Below, in pieces: positions 33,133 through 40,658 of a stretch of DNA of 64,000 nucleotides. A program made the position numbers and the translations under genes. Each line of letters begins with the position of its first letter. Position 1 is the stretch's first letter. Origin of the DNA: an uncultured Lachnospiraceae bacterium (GTDB lineage: Bacteria > Bacillota > Clostridia > Lachnospirales > Lachnospiraceae); the NCBI GenBank assembly GCA_910587095.1, contig CAJUMJ010000041.1, positions 1 to 64,000 on the forward strand. Direction: 5' to 3'. The notes under the pieces were generated by a model, which worked only from the letters and a program-made list of their open reading frames with translations, was not told the origin of the DNA and ran no database searches.

Positions 33133-34728
33133 TTATTCTTCCCCAACCATTATCTCCTCATCCAGAATCGCCGTCAGAAGAAGCAAAAGCTCCGCGTTCA
33201 AATCCACCTGCGCCATAATCCCCATCCCGGCGTCGACTTCCTGATAGCTTCGTCCGCCGAAGCCGTCCAGATAGGAAATGGCCTGCAAGTTGCGGCCCAG
33301 CATATAATGAAGGTGGTTTTCCAGCACTGTTGCATATTCATGGTTTGTGATGATGTGGTCCACCACCGCAAGTCTCATCATGTCACGCAAAAGGCCGGCG
33401 TTTCCTCCTTTCTTTTCATCCGTATTCACCAAAAGTTTAGAATCCTTGGACGCGTAGGAAATGATCTCCCCCTGGCGCATCAAGTTTTGAGCCAGAGACG
33501 AGCACAGCGTCATGTCGACCTTCTGCTTCGTTGACAGATAGGTCACACTGCCCCAGAAAACAAAGTCATTTCCAAGATCCTGCTCCGTATTCTGTTCCAG
33601 GTAAGCCTTGACCACATTGTGATAACGATACCCTCCCGTGGCGCGGTAAAGCTCCGCCGCCGCAAAAAAATACTGCTCCTGCGACACATCCGCCAGATAG
33701 TTTTCCACATAGCGGTACGCCCTGTCCGCAGCCTGCAGGCAGAGCGTGGCGAACTCCCTGTCGTAACTTTGGTAGAGATAGCTGAATTTGGCCATGGTTG
33801 CTGCAAAGCGGATCGTCGCGTCCATGGTAATTCCGTCTATATAGAGAAGATAGCCCGACGCCTTACTGTCCACGGAGCTGACGGAAGCGTACACCGCTCC
33901 GCTCTTGGCATCCTGCATCTTCAGCAGCCAGTCAATCTCGTATTTCACCTCGTCGAGCACGTCAGGCACATTGTTACCGCTCTCAGGTATCCCCATGTCG
34001 TCTCCGATTGCTTCCGGGTACAACTCGTAGGCAAGCAGCAAGGAGTTGACTGCCTGGCACCCCTTTGCCACATCCCGGCTTCCGATCTCATCCATATGCC
34101 AGCCTCCCGACACATCCTGTTTGATCATAGCCTCCTCTTTCATCTGCGCTTCCCTTAAATGGCAGGCATTGTGCGCCGCCTCCCCCGCCAGTTCAGTGGA
34201 GAGCGTCAGCCCGCACCTGTTAAAATAATACTGCCTGAACACCTTTGAAAAAAGCGCCTCGTATGGCTCCTGCCCGATTTCAAACACGTAGGAGCGTCCA
34301 ATCGAAGCCGCCTGTATGTAGTATGTCCCTGCTTTATTAAAATCGGTGAAATCCGCATAGCTGATATATGCGTTTGCAGCTACGTCAAATCCCTTATTTT
34401 CAATCTTTCCGGTATAAACCTCCTGGCCGGTCTTCGCATCCACCAGAGCAAAAGTTTCCGGGGTCGTCTCGCTGTTTATCATGGCAATCTTATTGCTCCC
34501 GATGACGTACCCTACCTGATCTGCCAAAATGCTCGGCAGGCTCTCCGGCACCTCGTAGTCAAATTCCGGCGACAGCCCAAGACTGGTAAAATCCTCGCTC
34601 TCCTCCCTGTTTGGCAGCGCGTCCGCGGGAAAGTCCCGGAAATCTCCGCAGCCCGCAGCAGCCGGTAAAAGGAGAGTAAAAACCAGACCAAAGCAGATTA
34701 TTTTTTTAATGATATAATTCTTTCGCAC
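33133..34728 (-). CDS. Lipoprotein with cellulase-type Ig domain and degenerate GH9 domain
   Basis: The product is 531 aa: signal and lipobox LLPAAAGC (Cys27), an N-terminal Ig-like cellulase domain (about 65-150; ILADQVGY..., KAGTYYI), then an (alpha/alpha)6-type GH9 domain. The usual GGWYDAGD catalytic motif reads SGGWHMDEIGSRDVA, so the paired Asp residues are not in place. Near the C-terminus the His/Arg loop and the NEVAxxWN acid motif are replaced by GIMAQVDLNAELL, missing the catalytic Glu. It is probably a binding protein or altered enzyme rather than a normal cellulase. The start is GTG at 34728, after AGGGAAG. Confidence 0.8.
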   Translation of the reverse strand: MRKNYIIKKIICFGLVFTLLLPAAAGCGDFRDFPADALPNREESEDFTSLGLSPEFDYEVPESLPSILADQVGYVIGSNKIAMINSETTPETFALVDAKTGQEVYTGKIENKGFDVAANAYISYADFTDFNKAGTYYIQAASIGRSYVFEIGQEPYEALFSKVFRQYYFNRCGLTLSTELAGEAAHNACHLREAQMKEEAMIKQDVSGGWHMDEIGSRDVAKGCQAVNSLLLAYELYPEAIGDDMGIPESGNNVPDVLDEVKYEIDWLLKMQDAKSGAVYASVSSVDSKASGYLLYIDGITMDATIRFAATMAKFSYLYQSYDREFATLCLQAADRAYRYVENYLADVSQEQYFFAAAELYRATGGYRYHNVVKAYLEQNTEQDLGNDFVFWGSVTYLSTKQKVDMTLCSSLAQNLMRQGEIISYASKDSKLLVNTDEKKGGNAGLLRDMMRLAVVDHIITNHEYATVLENHLHYMLGRNLQAISYLDGFGGRSYQEVDAGMGIMAQVDLNAELLLLLTAILDEEIMVGEE

Positions 34729-34814
34729 CTTCGCTTCCCTTTCCTCTGCGGCGCGTCTATGCTACGCCTGTCTAGTACAGCAAATAATTAATTTCTGATA
34801 TATTGACGCCGGAT

Positions 34815-34894
34815 GATTGCTTCATATGCAAGGCGGAAGAAGGAGGCGTAGCGGTGGCTACGTCGACTGATGACAACGCCGCAGATGAACAATC
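34815..34894. repeat. Structured dispersed repeat, copy 2
   Basis: Matches 19-98. The outer arms are GATTG (34815-34819) with CAATC (34890-34894) and TTCAT with ATGAA. The inner hairpin CGTAGC (34847-34852) pairs with GCTACG (34857-34862) around the same GGTG loop. Relative to copy 1, paired positions change together in both stems. It occupies the gap between the GH9-like and amidohydrolase genes (34729-34983). Confidence 0.7.
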
Positions 34895-34983
34895 AGACAA
34901 GTCAGGATGTCAGTTATTTAATATTTGCTGTACTAGTATACCATATTCTCTCATACCTTAACAGATGGCTTTTAGGGAAAGAA

Positions 34984-36135
34984 TCACTGATCCTCCTTCG
35001 ACGAGTAGACGATTTCCCCGTCAATGAGGGTGTAGAGGGTTTCGGAAAATACTTCCATGGGATTTTTGTTAAAGACGGCGATGTCCGCATCCTTACCTGG
35101 AGAAAGGCTTCCCACCCTGTCATCCACGCCGCAGATTTTCGCGGCGTTTATTGTGATGGAGCGGAGTCCTTCCTTTACGGGCATACCGGCTTTCGCCGCA
35201 AGACCCGCGCAGATAGGAAGAAATTGGATTTTGGAAACCGGATGGTCAGTCGTGATGGCGCACAAAATCCCGTACCCCGACATAAGCCCCGCCGTCTTAA
35301 AAGCCATGTTCTGCACTTCAATCTTATTGCGGCTTGCCATATCGGGGCCTACAATGGCCGGGAATCCCGCCTCTTTCAATTCCTCCATTATCAGATGTCC
35401 CTCGCTGCAATGATCCAGAGTCATCCGCAGGCCAAATTCCTTCGCGATACGCACAGCCGTCAGGATATCGTCGGCCCGGTGCACATGAGCCTTCAGGGGA
35501 ATGTCCCCGCGAAGCACCGGCAGCCAGCATTCATAACGGAAATCGACCGGCGCGTTTTCCTTTTCTCTCCGCTCCTTGTATGCAAACGCTTTTGTAAGCT
35601 CTTCCCTGAGCATGGCGGCGATGGCCATGCGGGTGGAAGGGGATGTGCCCTGACCTGAATAATTTACCTTCGGATTTTCCCCGAAAGCTACTTTCATGGC
35701 CGCCGGCGCTTTCACGACCATCCGGTCGATGCATCTGCCATGCGTCTTGACAAAGGCGAACTGCCCGCCCACCACATTGGCGCTCCCCGGCCCGATCATG
35801 GCCGAGGTGATGCCGGCCCGGAGGGCGTCCGTAAACGCGGCATCCATAGGATTGATCGCGTCGACGGCGCGAAGGTACGGCGTTATGGGGTCCACATTTT
35901 CGTTACAGTCGTCCCCCTCCATTCCCTTCTTTTCTTCCGTAATCCCCATATGACAATGCGCCTCAATGATTCCCGGCATCACCACATTCCCCTGTACGTC
36001 AAGCGACTCCTCCTCCGATGCCGGACAGTCTCTCATATCCCCCAAGGCGGCAATTTTTCCGTCCCTTATCTCCACGTAGCCGTCCTCGTAATCCTGCCCT
36101 TCCATTGTCCATATATTTCCGTGTGTGATATACAT
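34984..36135 (-). CDS. Amidohydrolase of the imidazolonepropionase-like group
   Basis: This 383-aa cytosolic metal-dependent hydrolase has a beta-sandwich start (MYITHGNIWTMEG) and the first metal motif GIIEAHCHMGITEE (HxH). It has KAHVHRADDI and LDHCSEGH with further His ligands, the catalytic Asp in CAITTDHPV, and C-terminal NAAKICGVDDRVGSLSPGKDADIAVF, typical of the superfamily. The group includes imidazolonepropionases and prolidase-like enzymes; the substrate cannot be told from sequence. GGAGG precedes the ATG. It lies directly downstream of spoIIQ, 50 bases apart, but a sporulation role is not implied. Confidence 0.85.
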   Translation of the reverse strand: MYITHGNIWTMEGQDYEDGYVEIRDGKIAALGDMRDCPASEEESLDVQGNVVMPGIIEAHCHMGITEEKKGMEGDDCNENVDPITPYLRAVDAINPMDAAFTDALRAGITSAMIGPGSANVVGGQFAFVKTHGRCIDRMVVKAPAAMKVAFGENPKVNYSGQGTSPSTRMAIAAMLREELTKAFAYKERREKENAPVDFRYECWLPVLRGDIPLKAHVHRADDILTAVRIAKEFGLRMTLDHCSEGHLIMEELKEAGFPAIVGPDMASRNKIEVQNMAFKTAGLMSGYGILCAITTDHPVSKIQFLPICAGLAAKAGMPVKEGLRSITINAAKICGVDDRVGSLSPGKDADIAVFNKNPMEVFSETLYTLIDGEIVYSSKEDQ

Positions 36136-36185
36136 TTGCCGCCTCCTGCGCTCATTGGGGGAATCTCTGTTTGTGTCACTGTAAT

Positions 36186-37217
36186 TTACTGTAATTTGCT
36201 TAACGGATTGACAGGTTCCCCGTCCTTTGTCAGTTTAAAGTACACGTTTGTTCCCTCCGTGCTGTAATATTTGGTAGGTGCCGCAACCGTGCCGATCCCG
36301 TCTCCCACCTGCACGTAACTGCCTTCGGATACGGTAATGTTTTCAAGCTGCCCGTAGGTCAGCTCATACCCGTTTCCAAGCTCCATCACCACCGTATTTC
36401 CGGTTCCCGGATCATAGCTGACGGAAGTTACCCTACCATCCGCCGCGGCCGAAATATTCTCTCCCTGTGTAGCCGCAATGACGATGGCCGGATTGTATTT
36501 ATATTGGTCAAGCGTAGGAAAATAAATGGTTTTATCCATGCTGAAATTGATCAGCACATCTCCGACAATCGGCCACACCAGGCCGTCCTCCTCGCCAAAG
36601 TCCAGCTCCGGCTGCACCGTCGTGGAAATTCCGTCCGCCTGCACCTCTTCGCTCATAACCGTGTCAACGTCTTCGTCAAACATGCCCGCTTCCGCTTCCT
36701 TGTCCTCCTGAGCCTGTCCCTCCTTCTTCTCTGCTGCGGATTTCTTTACCGGATCATCCTTCTTTTGCTCCTCGTCCTCAGGCTTCGTCTCTTCCTTTTT
36801 CGACTGATCCGCTTCCTTGTCCGACTCGGCTTCCTTCTCTTTCTTTTCCTTTTCTTCTTTCTCTTTTTTCTCCTTGATCTTTTCCTCTATGGTTTCCACT
36901 TCCCCGAATTTATCGGAATCATCCGTGTTTTCCACATGCAGGGAATTCGCCTCCTGAAAGTTCGGGTCATAATCCAGGTCATCGGTTCCCACTCCCGCGA
37001 AAAGGGTGTCCAGTTCTTCCCCGTCCACCATATTTTCCGCAAGCTCTGCACTGCTTTGCTCCAGTGTCTCGAAATCCACTACATAGTCTTCCTTCTCGGA
37101 CCGGTTATTGTTTCTCACATAAACGCCCGTCACCGTAAGCGCCGCCAGGACAAGCACTGAGGACGCCAGCATAATGATTCTCTCTTTTCTGATGTTGCTT
37201 CTGTTTCTTCTCGCCAT
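36186..37217 (-). CDS. spoIIQ: SpoIIQ-type M23-like sporulation protein with degenerate active site
   Basis: The product is 343 aa: a basic cytoplasmic start (ARRNRSNIRKER), one membrane helix (IIMLASSVLVLAALTVTGVYV), an acidic spacer with a Lys/Glu repeat (about 110-185), and a C-terminal LytM/M23 fold. The zinc motif normally HxxxD reads QYKYNPAIV and the HxH motif reads ELTYGQLEN, so metal ligands appear lost. SpoIIQ in the forespore membrane binds SpoIIIAH across the intermembrane space during engulfment. The spoIID gene directly upstream supports the identity. The ATG at 37217 follows AGGAGG. Confidence 0.82.
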   Translation of the reverse strand: MARRNRSNIRKERIIMLASSVLVLAALTVTGVYVRNNNRSEKEDYVVDFETLEQSSAELAENMVDGEELDTLFAGVGTDDLDYDPNFQEANSLHVENTDDSDKFGEVETIEEKIKEKKEKEEKEKKEKEAESDKEADQSKKEETKPEDEEQKKDDPVKKSAAEKKEGQAQEDKEAEAGMFDEDVDTVMSEEVQADGISTTVQPELDFGEEDGLVWPIVGDVLINFSMDKTIYFPTLDQYKYNPAIVIAATQGENISAAADGRVTSVSYDPGTGNTVVMELGNGYELTYGQLENITVSEGSYVQVGDGIGTVAAPTKYYSTEGTNVYFKLTKDGEPVNPLSKLQ

Positions 37218-37319
37218 GAAACTCGCCTCCTGTTTTCTTCCGGCGCCGGGCAGTGTATGTTTAGAATAAGGAGCCCGCCGCATCGGGTTTCTCTGATAGT
37301 TTTACCCATATTTTCCCGA

Positions 37320-38294
37320 TTATTCAAATTTTTCTAATTCCGCCGGTAAAAAGAAATCAGAGAGTATTCTCTCATAGCCCTCACCGTCTTTCGCCATGCA
37401 ATCCGCCGTATACTGACTCATGCCAAAGCCATGTCCCACCCCCGTCACATAAAATACGACCCGCTCCTCCTCCTGCTCCATCTCAAAAGAAGCGGACGCA
37501 AGGCCGAAAAGATGTCTGTACGTTTCCCCGTCTACTTTTTTCTCCTCTCCCTCCCGGTTGCAGTACGACACGCTCGTCATATATCCGCTCCCGTCAAAAA
37601 CAAATTTCCCCCTCCCCCATAGCTCTTCCTCCTCATAGTCCCCGCCAAGAGCTCTGCGAAGCTTCTCCGTATAGACATTCCTGTCCACTTTTACCACGCT
37701 GCGATAGTCCGGCGCGTTTTTATCCTGCTCACAGGAAACCGCCGCGAGATAAGGGCTGTCCTCCCCTCCAGCCTTCCCGGCCGCCCTGGTTTGTCCGTTA
37801 CTCACTTTAAAATAAGACGCCCGGATCGGTTTTCCCTGATAAGTCAAAATCTCCCCCGCAGTCTCTTCCACCACACGTCTGAAAGGCTGCAAAGTCTCTT
37901 CCCACGCCTCGTCCTTATCCCTGTAAAATCCGGCCAACCCTTCCCCGTCCACATCGACCTTCCGGTCCGCAGATTCCTCATACATGGCAGCAAGCTCCGT
38001 CCTGAGAAGCACCGCCTGGGCTTTCCTGGCCTCCTGTTCGCATTCCCCCGGCATGGACAGATAAAGCTGATACGTCAGATATTCGCTGGCCGGAAGCTCC
38101 CATACGCCCCAGTCCACCATGGCAGCCACCATATAGGCATCCTCTTGTTTATCCCTGTTTTCTCCTCTATGTATCTCCTCCCCCACATGCCCCCACAGGC
38201 TGGCGCAGACATAAGGCAATAAAAAAACAAACAAAAGGAAGCTTCCTGCATCCCTTTTGTTTGTTCTGTTTGAGACGATTCCATTTTTCTTCAT
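37320..38294 (-). CDS. spoIID: SpoIID, stage II sporulation lytic transglycosylase
   Basis: This 324-aa membrane-anchored protein degrades peptidoglycan during forespore engulfment with SpoIIM and SpoIIP. An N-terminal helix (FLLFVFLLPYVCASLWG) precedes the SpoIID/LytB domain: QEARKAQAVLLRTELAAM carries the likely catalytic Glu, with YFKVSNGQTRAAG in the middle and the signature GVGHGFGMSQYTADCMAKDG. The ATG at 38294 follows GGAG. It lies 102 bases upstream of spoIIQ on the same strand. The coding sequence at 38221-38264 contains a terminator-like structure. Confidence 0.92.
   Translation of the reverse strand: MKKNGIVSNRTNKRDAGSFLLFVFLLPYVCASLWGHVGEEIHRGENRDKQEDAYMVAAMVDWGVWELPASEYLTYQLYLSMPGECEQEARKAQAVLLRTELAAMYEESADRKVDVDGEGLAGFYRDKDEAWEETLQPFRRVVEETAGEILTYQGKPIRASYFKVSNGQTRAAGKAGGEDSPYLAAVSCEQDKNAPDYRSVVKVDRNVYTEKLRRALGGDYEEEELWGRGKFVFDGSGYMTSVSYCNREGEEKKVDGETYRHLFGLASASFEMEQEEERVVFYVTGVGHGFGMSQYTADCMAKDGEGYERILSDFFLPAELEKFE
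38221..38264 (-). other. Terminator-like stem and T-run inside spoIID
   Basis: On the minus strand ACAAACAAAAGG (38253-38264) pairs with CCTTTTGTTTGT (38227-38238) across a 14-base loop that contains a competing GGAAGCTTCC palindrome, followed by a run of seven Ts (38221-38227). It lies about 30-75 bases into the spoIID coding sequence. It may be chance in a hydrophobic-codon region or an attenuator. Confidence 0.45.
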
Positions 38295-38352
38295 ACGACA
38301 CTCCACACACTAATCAATCTATTCCTATGTGGATGTCCTAAAGTTTATACCT

Positions 38353-39414
38353 TCACCCCTTTTCGTTGTACACCGCGAGATCCAAATGCTGGAGCGTGGA
38401 TACCGCCCCATTCTCATAAAGGAATATGCCGGTCTTGCGAATCATGGCGTTGGTTTCATTTGTTTTCTCATCATTTAAGGCAAACTGCGTCCCCACCCGG
38501 GACAGGCCGATGGCGCCCACGCCCAGGTCGGAGAGATGGTACAGCTTATCCTTTCCTTCCTCATCCTTCGTCCAGATTAAAAGCTTCTCCCATATCGGGT
38601 CCGCCTCATCGATCCAGCCGTTGCCGTCCGAATCATAGCGGGCAAGATCCTTAAAGCCGTCGCCGCTCTTCGTTCCGAAAAGCTCGCTGCCGTCGTTAAT
38701 CTGCCCGTCGCCGTTCAGGTCGAGAGCCAAAAAGCCGCTGCCCGCCTGTAAGCTTGAGATTTCCTCCTCCTCACCGTCACAATCCAGGTCAAAGAAAAAC
38801 TTCTGATCGGAAACCTTCGCGATATTGGTATCGAGATTAATCACCAGAGGATCCTTAAAGGTCGAGATGGATGTGACGACATTTTCCTCAAAGTACTCTT
38901 CAAACCTGCGGCTCATGCCAAATTCAAGGTTGAAGGACAGCTCCCTCCCGTCCGCGGTTTTCACCGTACCCTGAGTGGAAAAAGTCGTGCTTTCCTCCTC
39001 CATGTGATAGTGCTGCATCTGATAGCCTTGTACCGAGAACATGGTGCTTCCGCCGGCTGCTGCCACAGGGTTCGTCTGCGCGCTCCCGTTCCTGCGAAAA
39101 CCGGCCAAAAGCTCCAGCAGAAATTCTACGCACTGCTGTTTGATGGTGCGCACTGCCTCCTGTGGATCGTTTCTCGAGGGAATATGCCACCCGCCGGCCA
39201 TATTCCGCATATGTGTGGAGAGATCCTGAAGGTTCGCTTCGCCCTTCCCCTCCCCGGCAGTCATCTCCCCTGTGCCAGGCTGATTTCCGAAAAGAGAATT
39301 CAGTCCGTCTTTTCCGCTCGCAAAAGTACCGCCTACAAATCTCGCGCTCGTTTTCGTTACAGATCGATAAGTTCTGGAGGACTGCATTCCGATCGTACCG
39401 GATTCAATAATCAA
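38353..39414 (-). CDS. Protein with EF-hand/RTX-like calcium motifs
   Basis: This 353-aa protein has an N-terminal half that is Gly/Thr/Ser-rich without a recognised domain. From about residue 215 come acidic calcium-type loops: FDLDCDGEEEEIS, LALDLNGDGQINDGSELFG, YDSDGNGWIDEADPIWEKL, a pattern shared with EF-hand/VCBS-like modules of secreted bacterial proteins. No signal peptide is evident. Translation probably begins at TTG 39414 because AAGGAGGG lies four bases upstream; the first internal ATG (residue 10) lacks a site. It follows the LamG gene after 221 bases. Function unknown. Confidence 0.72.
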   Translation of the reverse strand: MIIESGTIGMQSSRTYRSVTKTSARFVGGTFASGKDGLNSLFGNQPGTGEMTAGEGKGEANLQDLSTHMRNMAGGWHIPSRNDPQEAVRTIKQQCVEFLLELLAGFRRNGSAQTNPVAAAGGSTMFSVQGYQMQHYHMEEESTTFSTQGTVKTADGRELSFNLEFGMSRRFEEYFEENVVTSISTFKDPLVINLDTNIAKVSDQKFFFDLDCDGEEEEISSLQAGSGFLALDLNGDGQINDGSELFGTKSGDGFKDLARYDSDGNGWIDEADPIWEKLLIWTKDEEGKDKLYHLSDLGVGAIGLSRVGTQFALNDEKTNETNAMIRKTGIFLYENGAVSTLQHLDLAVYNEKG

Positions 39415-39635
39415 AGTTCCCTCCTTCTGTCTTTGACCGCCCTCTATGCCTGCCTGTGCACCAGACGACGCCTTCCCTGACGTCCGGCAATAGAAAAGAC
39501 AGCACTTCTATGGAAATTCCTTTTCCCTAAAAATACCGTCCCTGGTCTAAACATCATTCAAATTCCAGCGGATGAAAAACCCCGGCCATGGGCTCTTTCC
39601 CCTGTATTTTATATATCGGAGCATTTTCAAAATAC

Positions 39636-40628
39636 TTAACCCTTCGCCTCATTCCTCTGGATATAAGCCGCGTACATGCTGCTGATCTGGCTTTCGTCAA
39701 GCACATGCGTCCAGATATGTACCTCGTCATAGCTGGCCCTGAACAACTTGTCATAGCAGCTAATCCCTAAATATGCCTTCACATTTTCCGCATCCATATT
39801 GAGCTTTGACACTTCTCCCGATCCGATCAGCTCGCTGTTGAGATAAAGGTATCCCATGGCTCTCCCTTCCTCCAGATCAGAGGCAGAATCGTCCACGCAG
39901 ATTGTGATATAGTTCCACTCATTCAGGTAGATACATTTTTTGTGATCCATGGAGGGGCGCACCTCACAGGAATTATTGAAAACCGCGTCGATGGTATTAA
40001 AAACCGGCACGACATCCTCCCCCTCCTCCGTCGTCTTTTTATTAAAGGAGAGATAGCTCTGACTGCCTCCCACATCCATCAGATAGGAGCCAATCATCAG
40101 AAACGGCGACCAGTCGACCATTTCATCCGCGCGAAACCAGAAAGAGATAGTGTAGGATCCGTTTAACGCCCCCACACCCGAAAGCTGCACGCCGTAGCTG
40201 CCGTCCAGATAAAGCGCGTCTCCCTCAATCCCCTCCGTAAACAAAGGCAGAATATCCTCCGTTGTCTCCGGGTAGGTTCCATCGTTATGCTGTCCCTCGT
40301 CACCCGTTCTCGTCACCACAGCCGCATCGCTCAGTTTGCCGTTGAAGGAAAAGCTGAAATCCGCCTTCGGCACATTGCTCAAAAGAACATCGTTGACAAT
40401 CTCCTTGGAAGAATCCACTTCCGGCTTTTCGGGCGTAAGCTCCGGCAACGCCACCGTTGCCAGCGCCTCCCCCGGAGCGCCCCCGTCTCTCCCGCTCATA
40501 TTGCTTTTTTGTTGTGTCCTGTTGTGAAAAGCCCCATAAATGAGGGCAGCCGCCACAAGCAGGATGATTATAATCGAGGCAAGGGGGCGCAGCAAGCCCC
40601 CCGTCTCCTTTTTCACTCCGTTATGCAT
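39636..40628 (-). CDS. Membrane-anchored LamG-like domain protein
   Basis: This 330-aa protein has a basic start and one membrane helix (LASIIIILLVAAALIYGAF), an extracellular linker rich in Pro/Glu, and a concanavalin-A-like LamG domain at about 90-325. Segments are EGDALYLDGSYGVQLSGVGAL, SYTISFWFRAD, WNYITICVDD, LYLNSELIGSGEVS and ASYDEVHIWTHVLDESQI, a classic LamG_3 pattern. It probably binds carbohydrate or protein at the surface. It starts 30 bases after the hydratase stop and is likely in the same transcript. A 221-base gap without a gene follows. Confidence 0.85.
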   Translation of the reverse strand: MHNGVKKETGGLLRPLASIIIILLVAAALIYGAFHNRTQQKSNMSGRDGGAPGEALATVALPELTPEKPEVDSSKEIVNDVLLSNVPKADFSFSFNGKLSDAAVVTRTGDEGQHNDGTYPETTEDILPLFTEGIEGDALYLDGSYGVQLSGVGALNGSYTISFWFRADEMVDWSPFLMIGSYLMDVGGSQSYLSFNKKTTEEGEDVVPVFNTIDAVFNNSCEVRPSMDHKKCIYLNEWNYITICVDDSASDLEEGRAMGYLYLNSELIGSGEVSKLNMDAENVKAYLGISCYDKLFRASYDEVHIWTHVLDESQISSMYAAYIQRNEAKG

Positions 40629-40658
40629 AGTTCCTCAATATCAATTCGACTTAATTGG

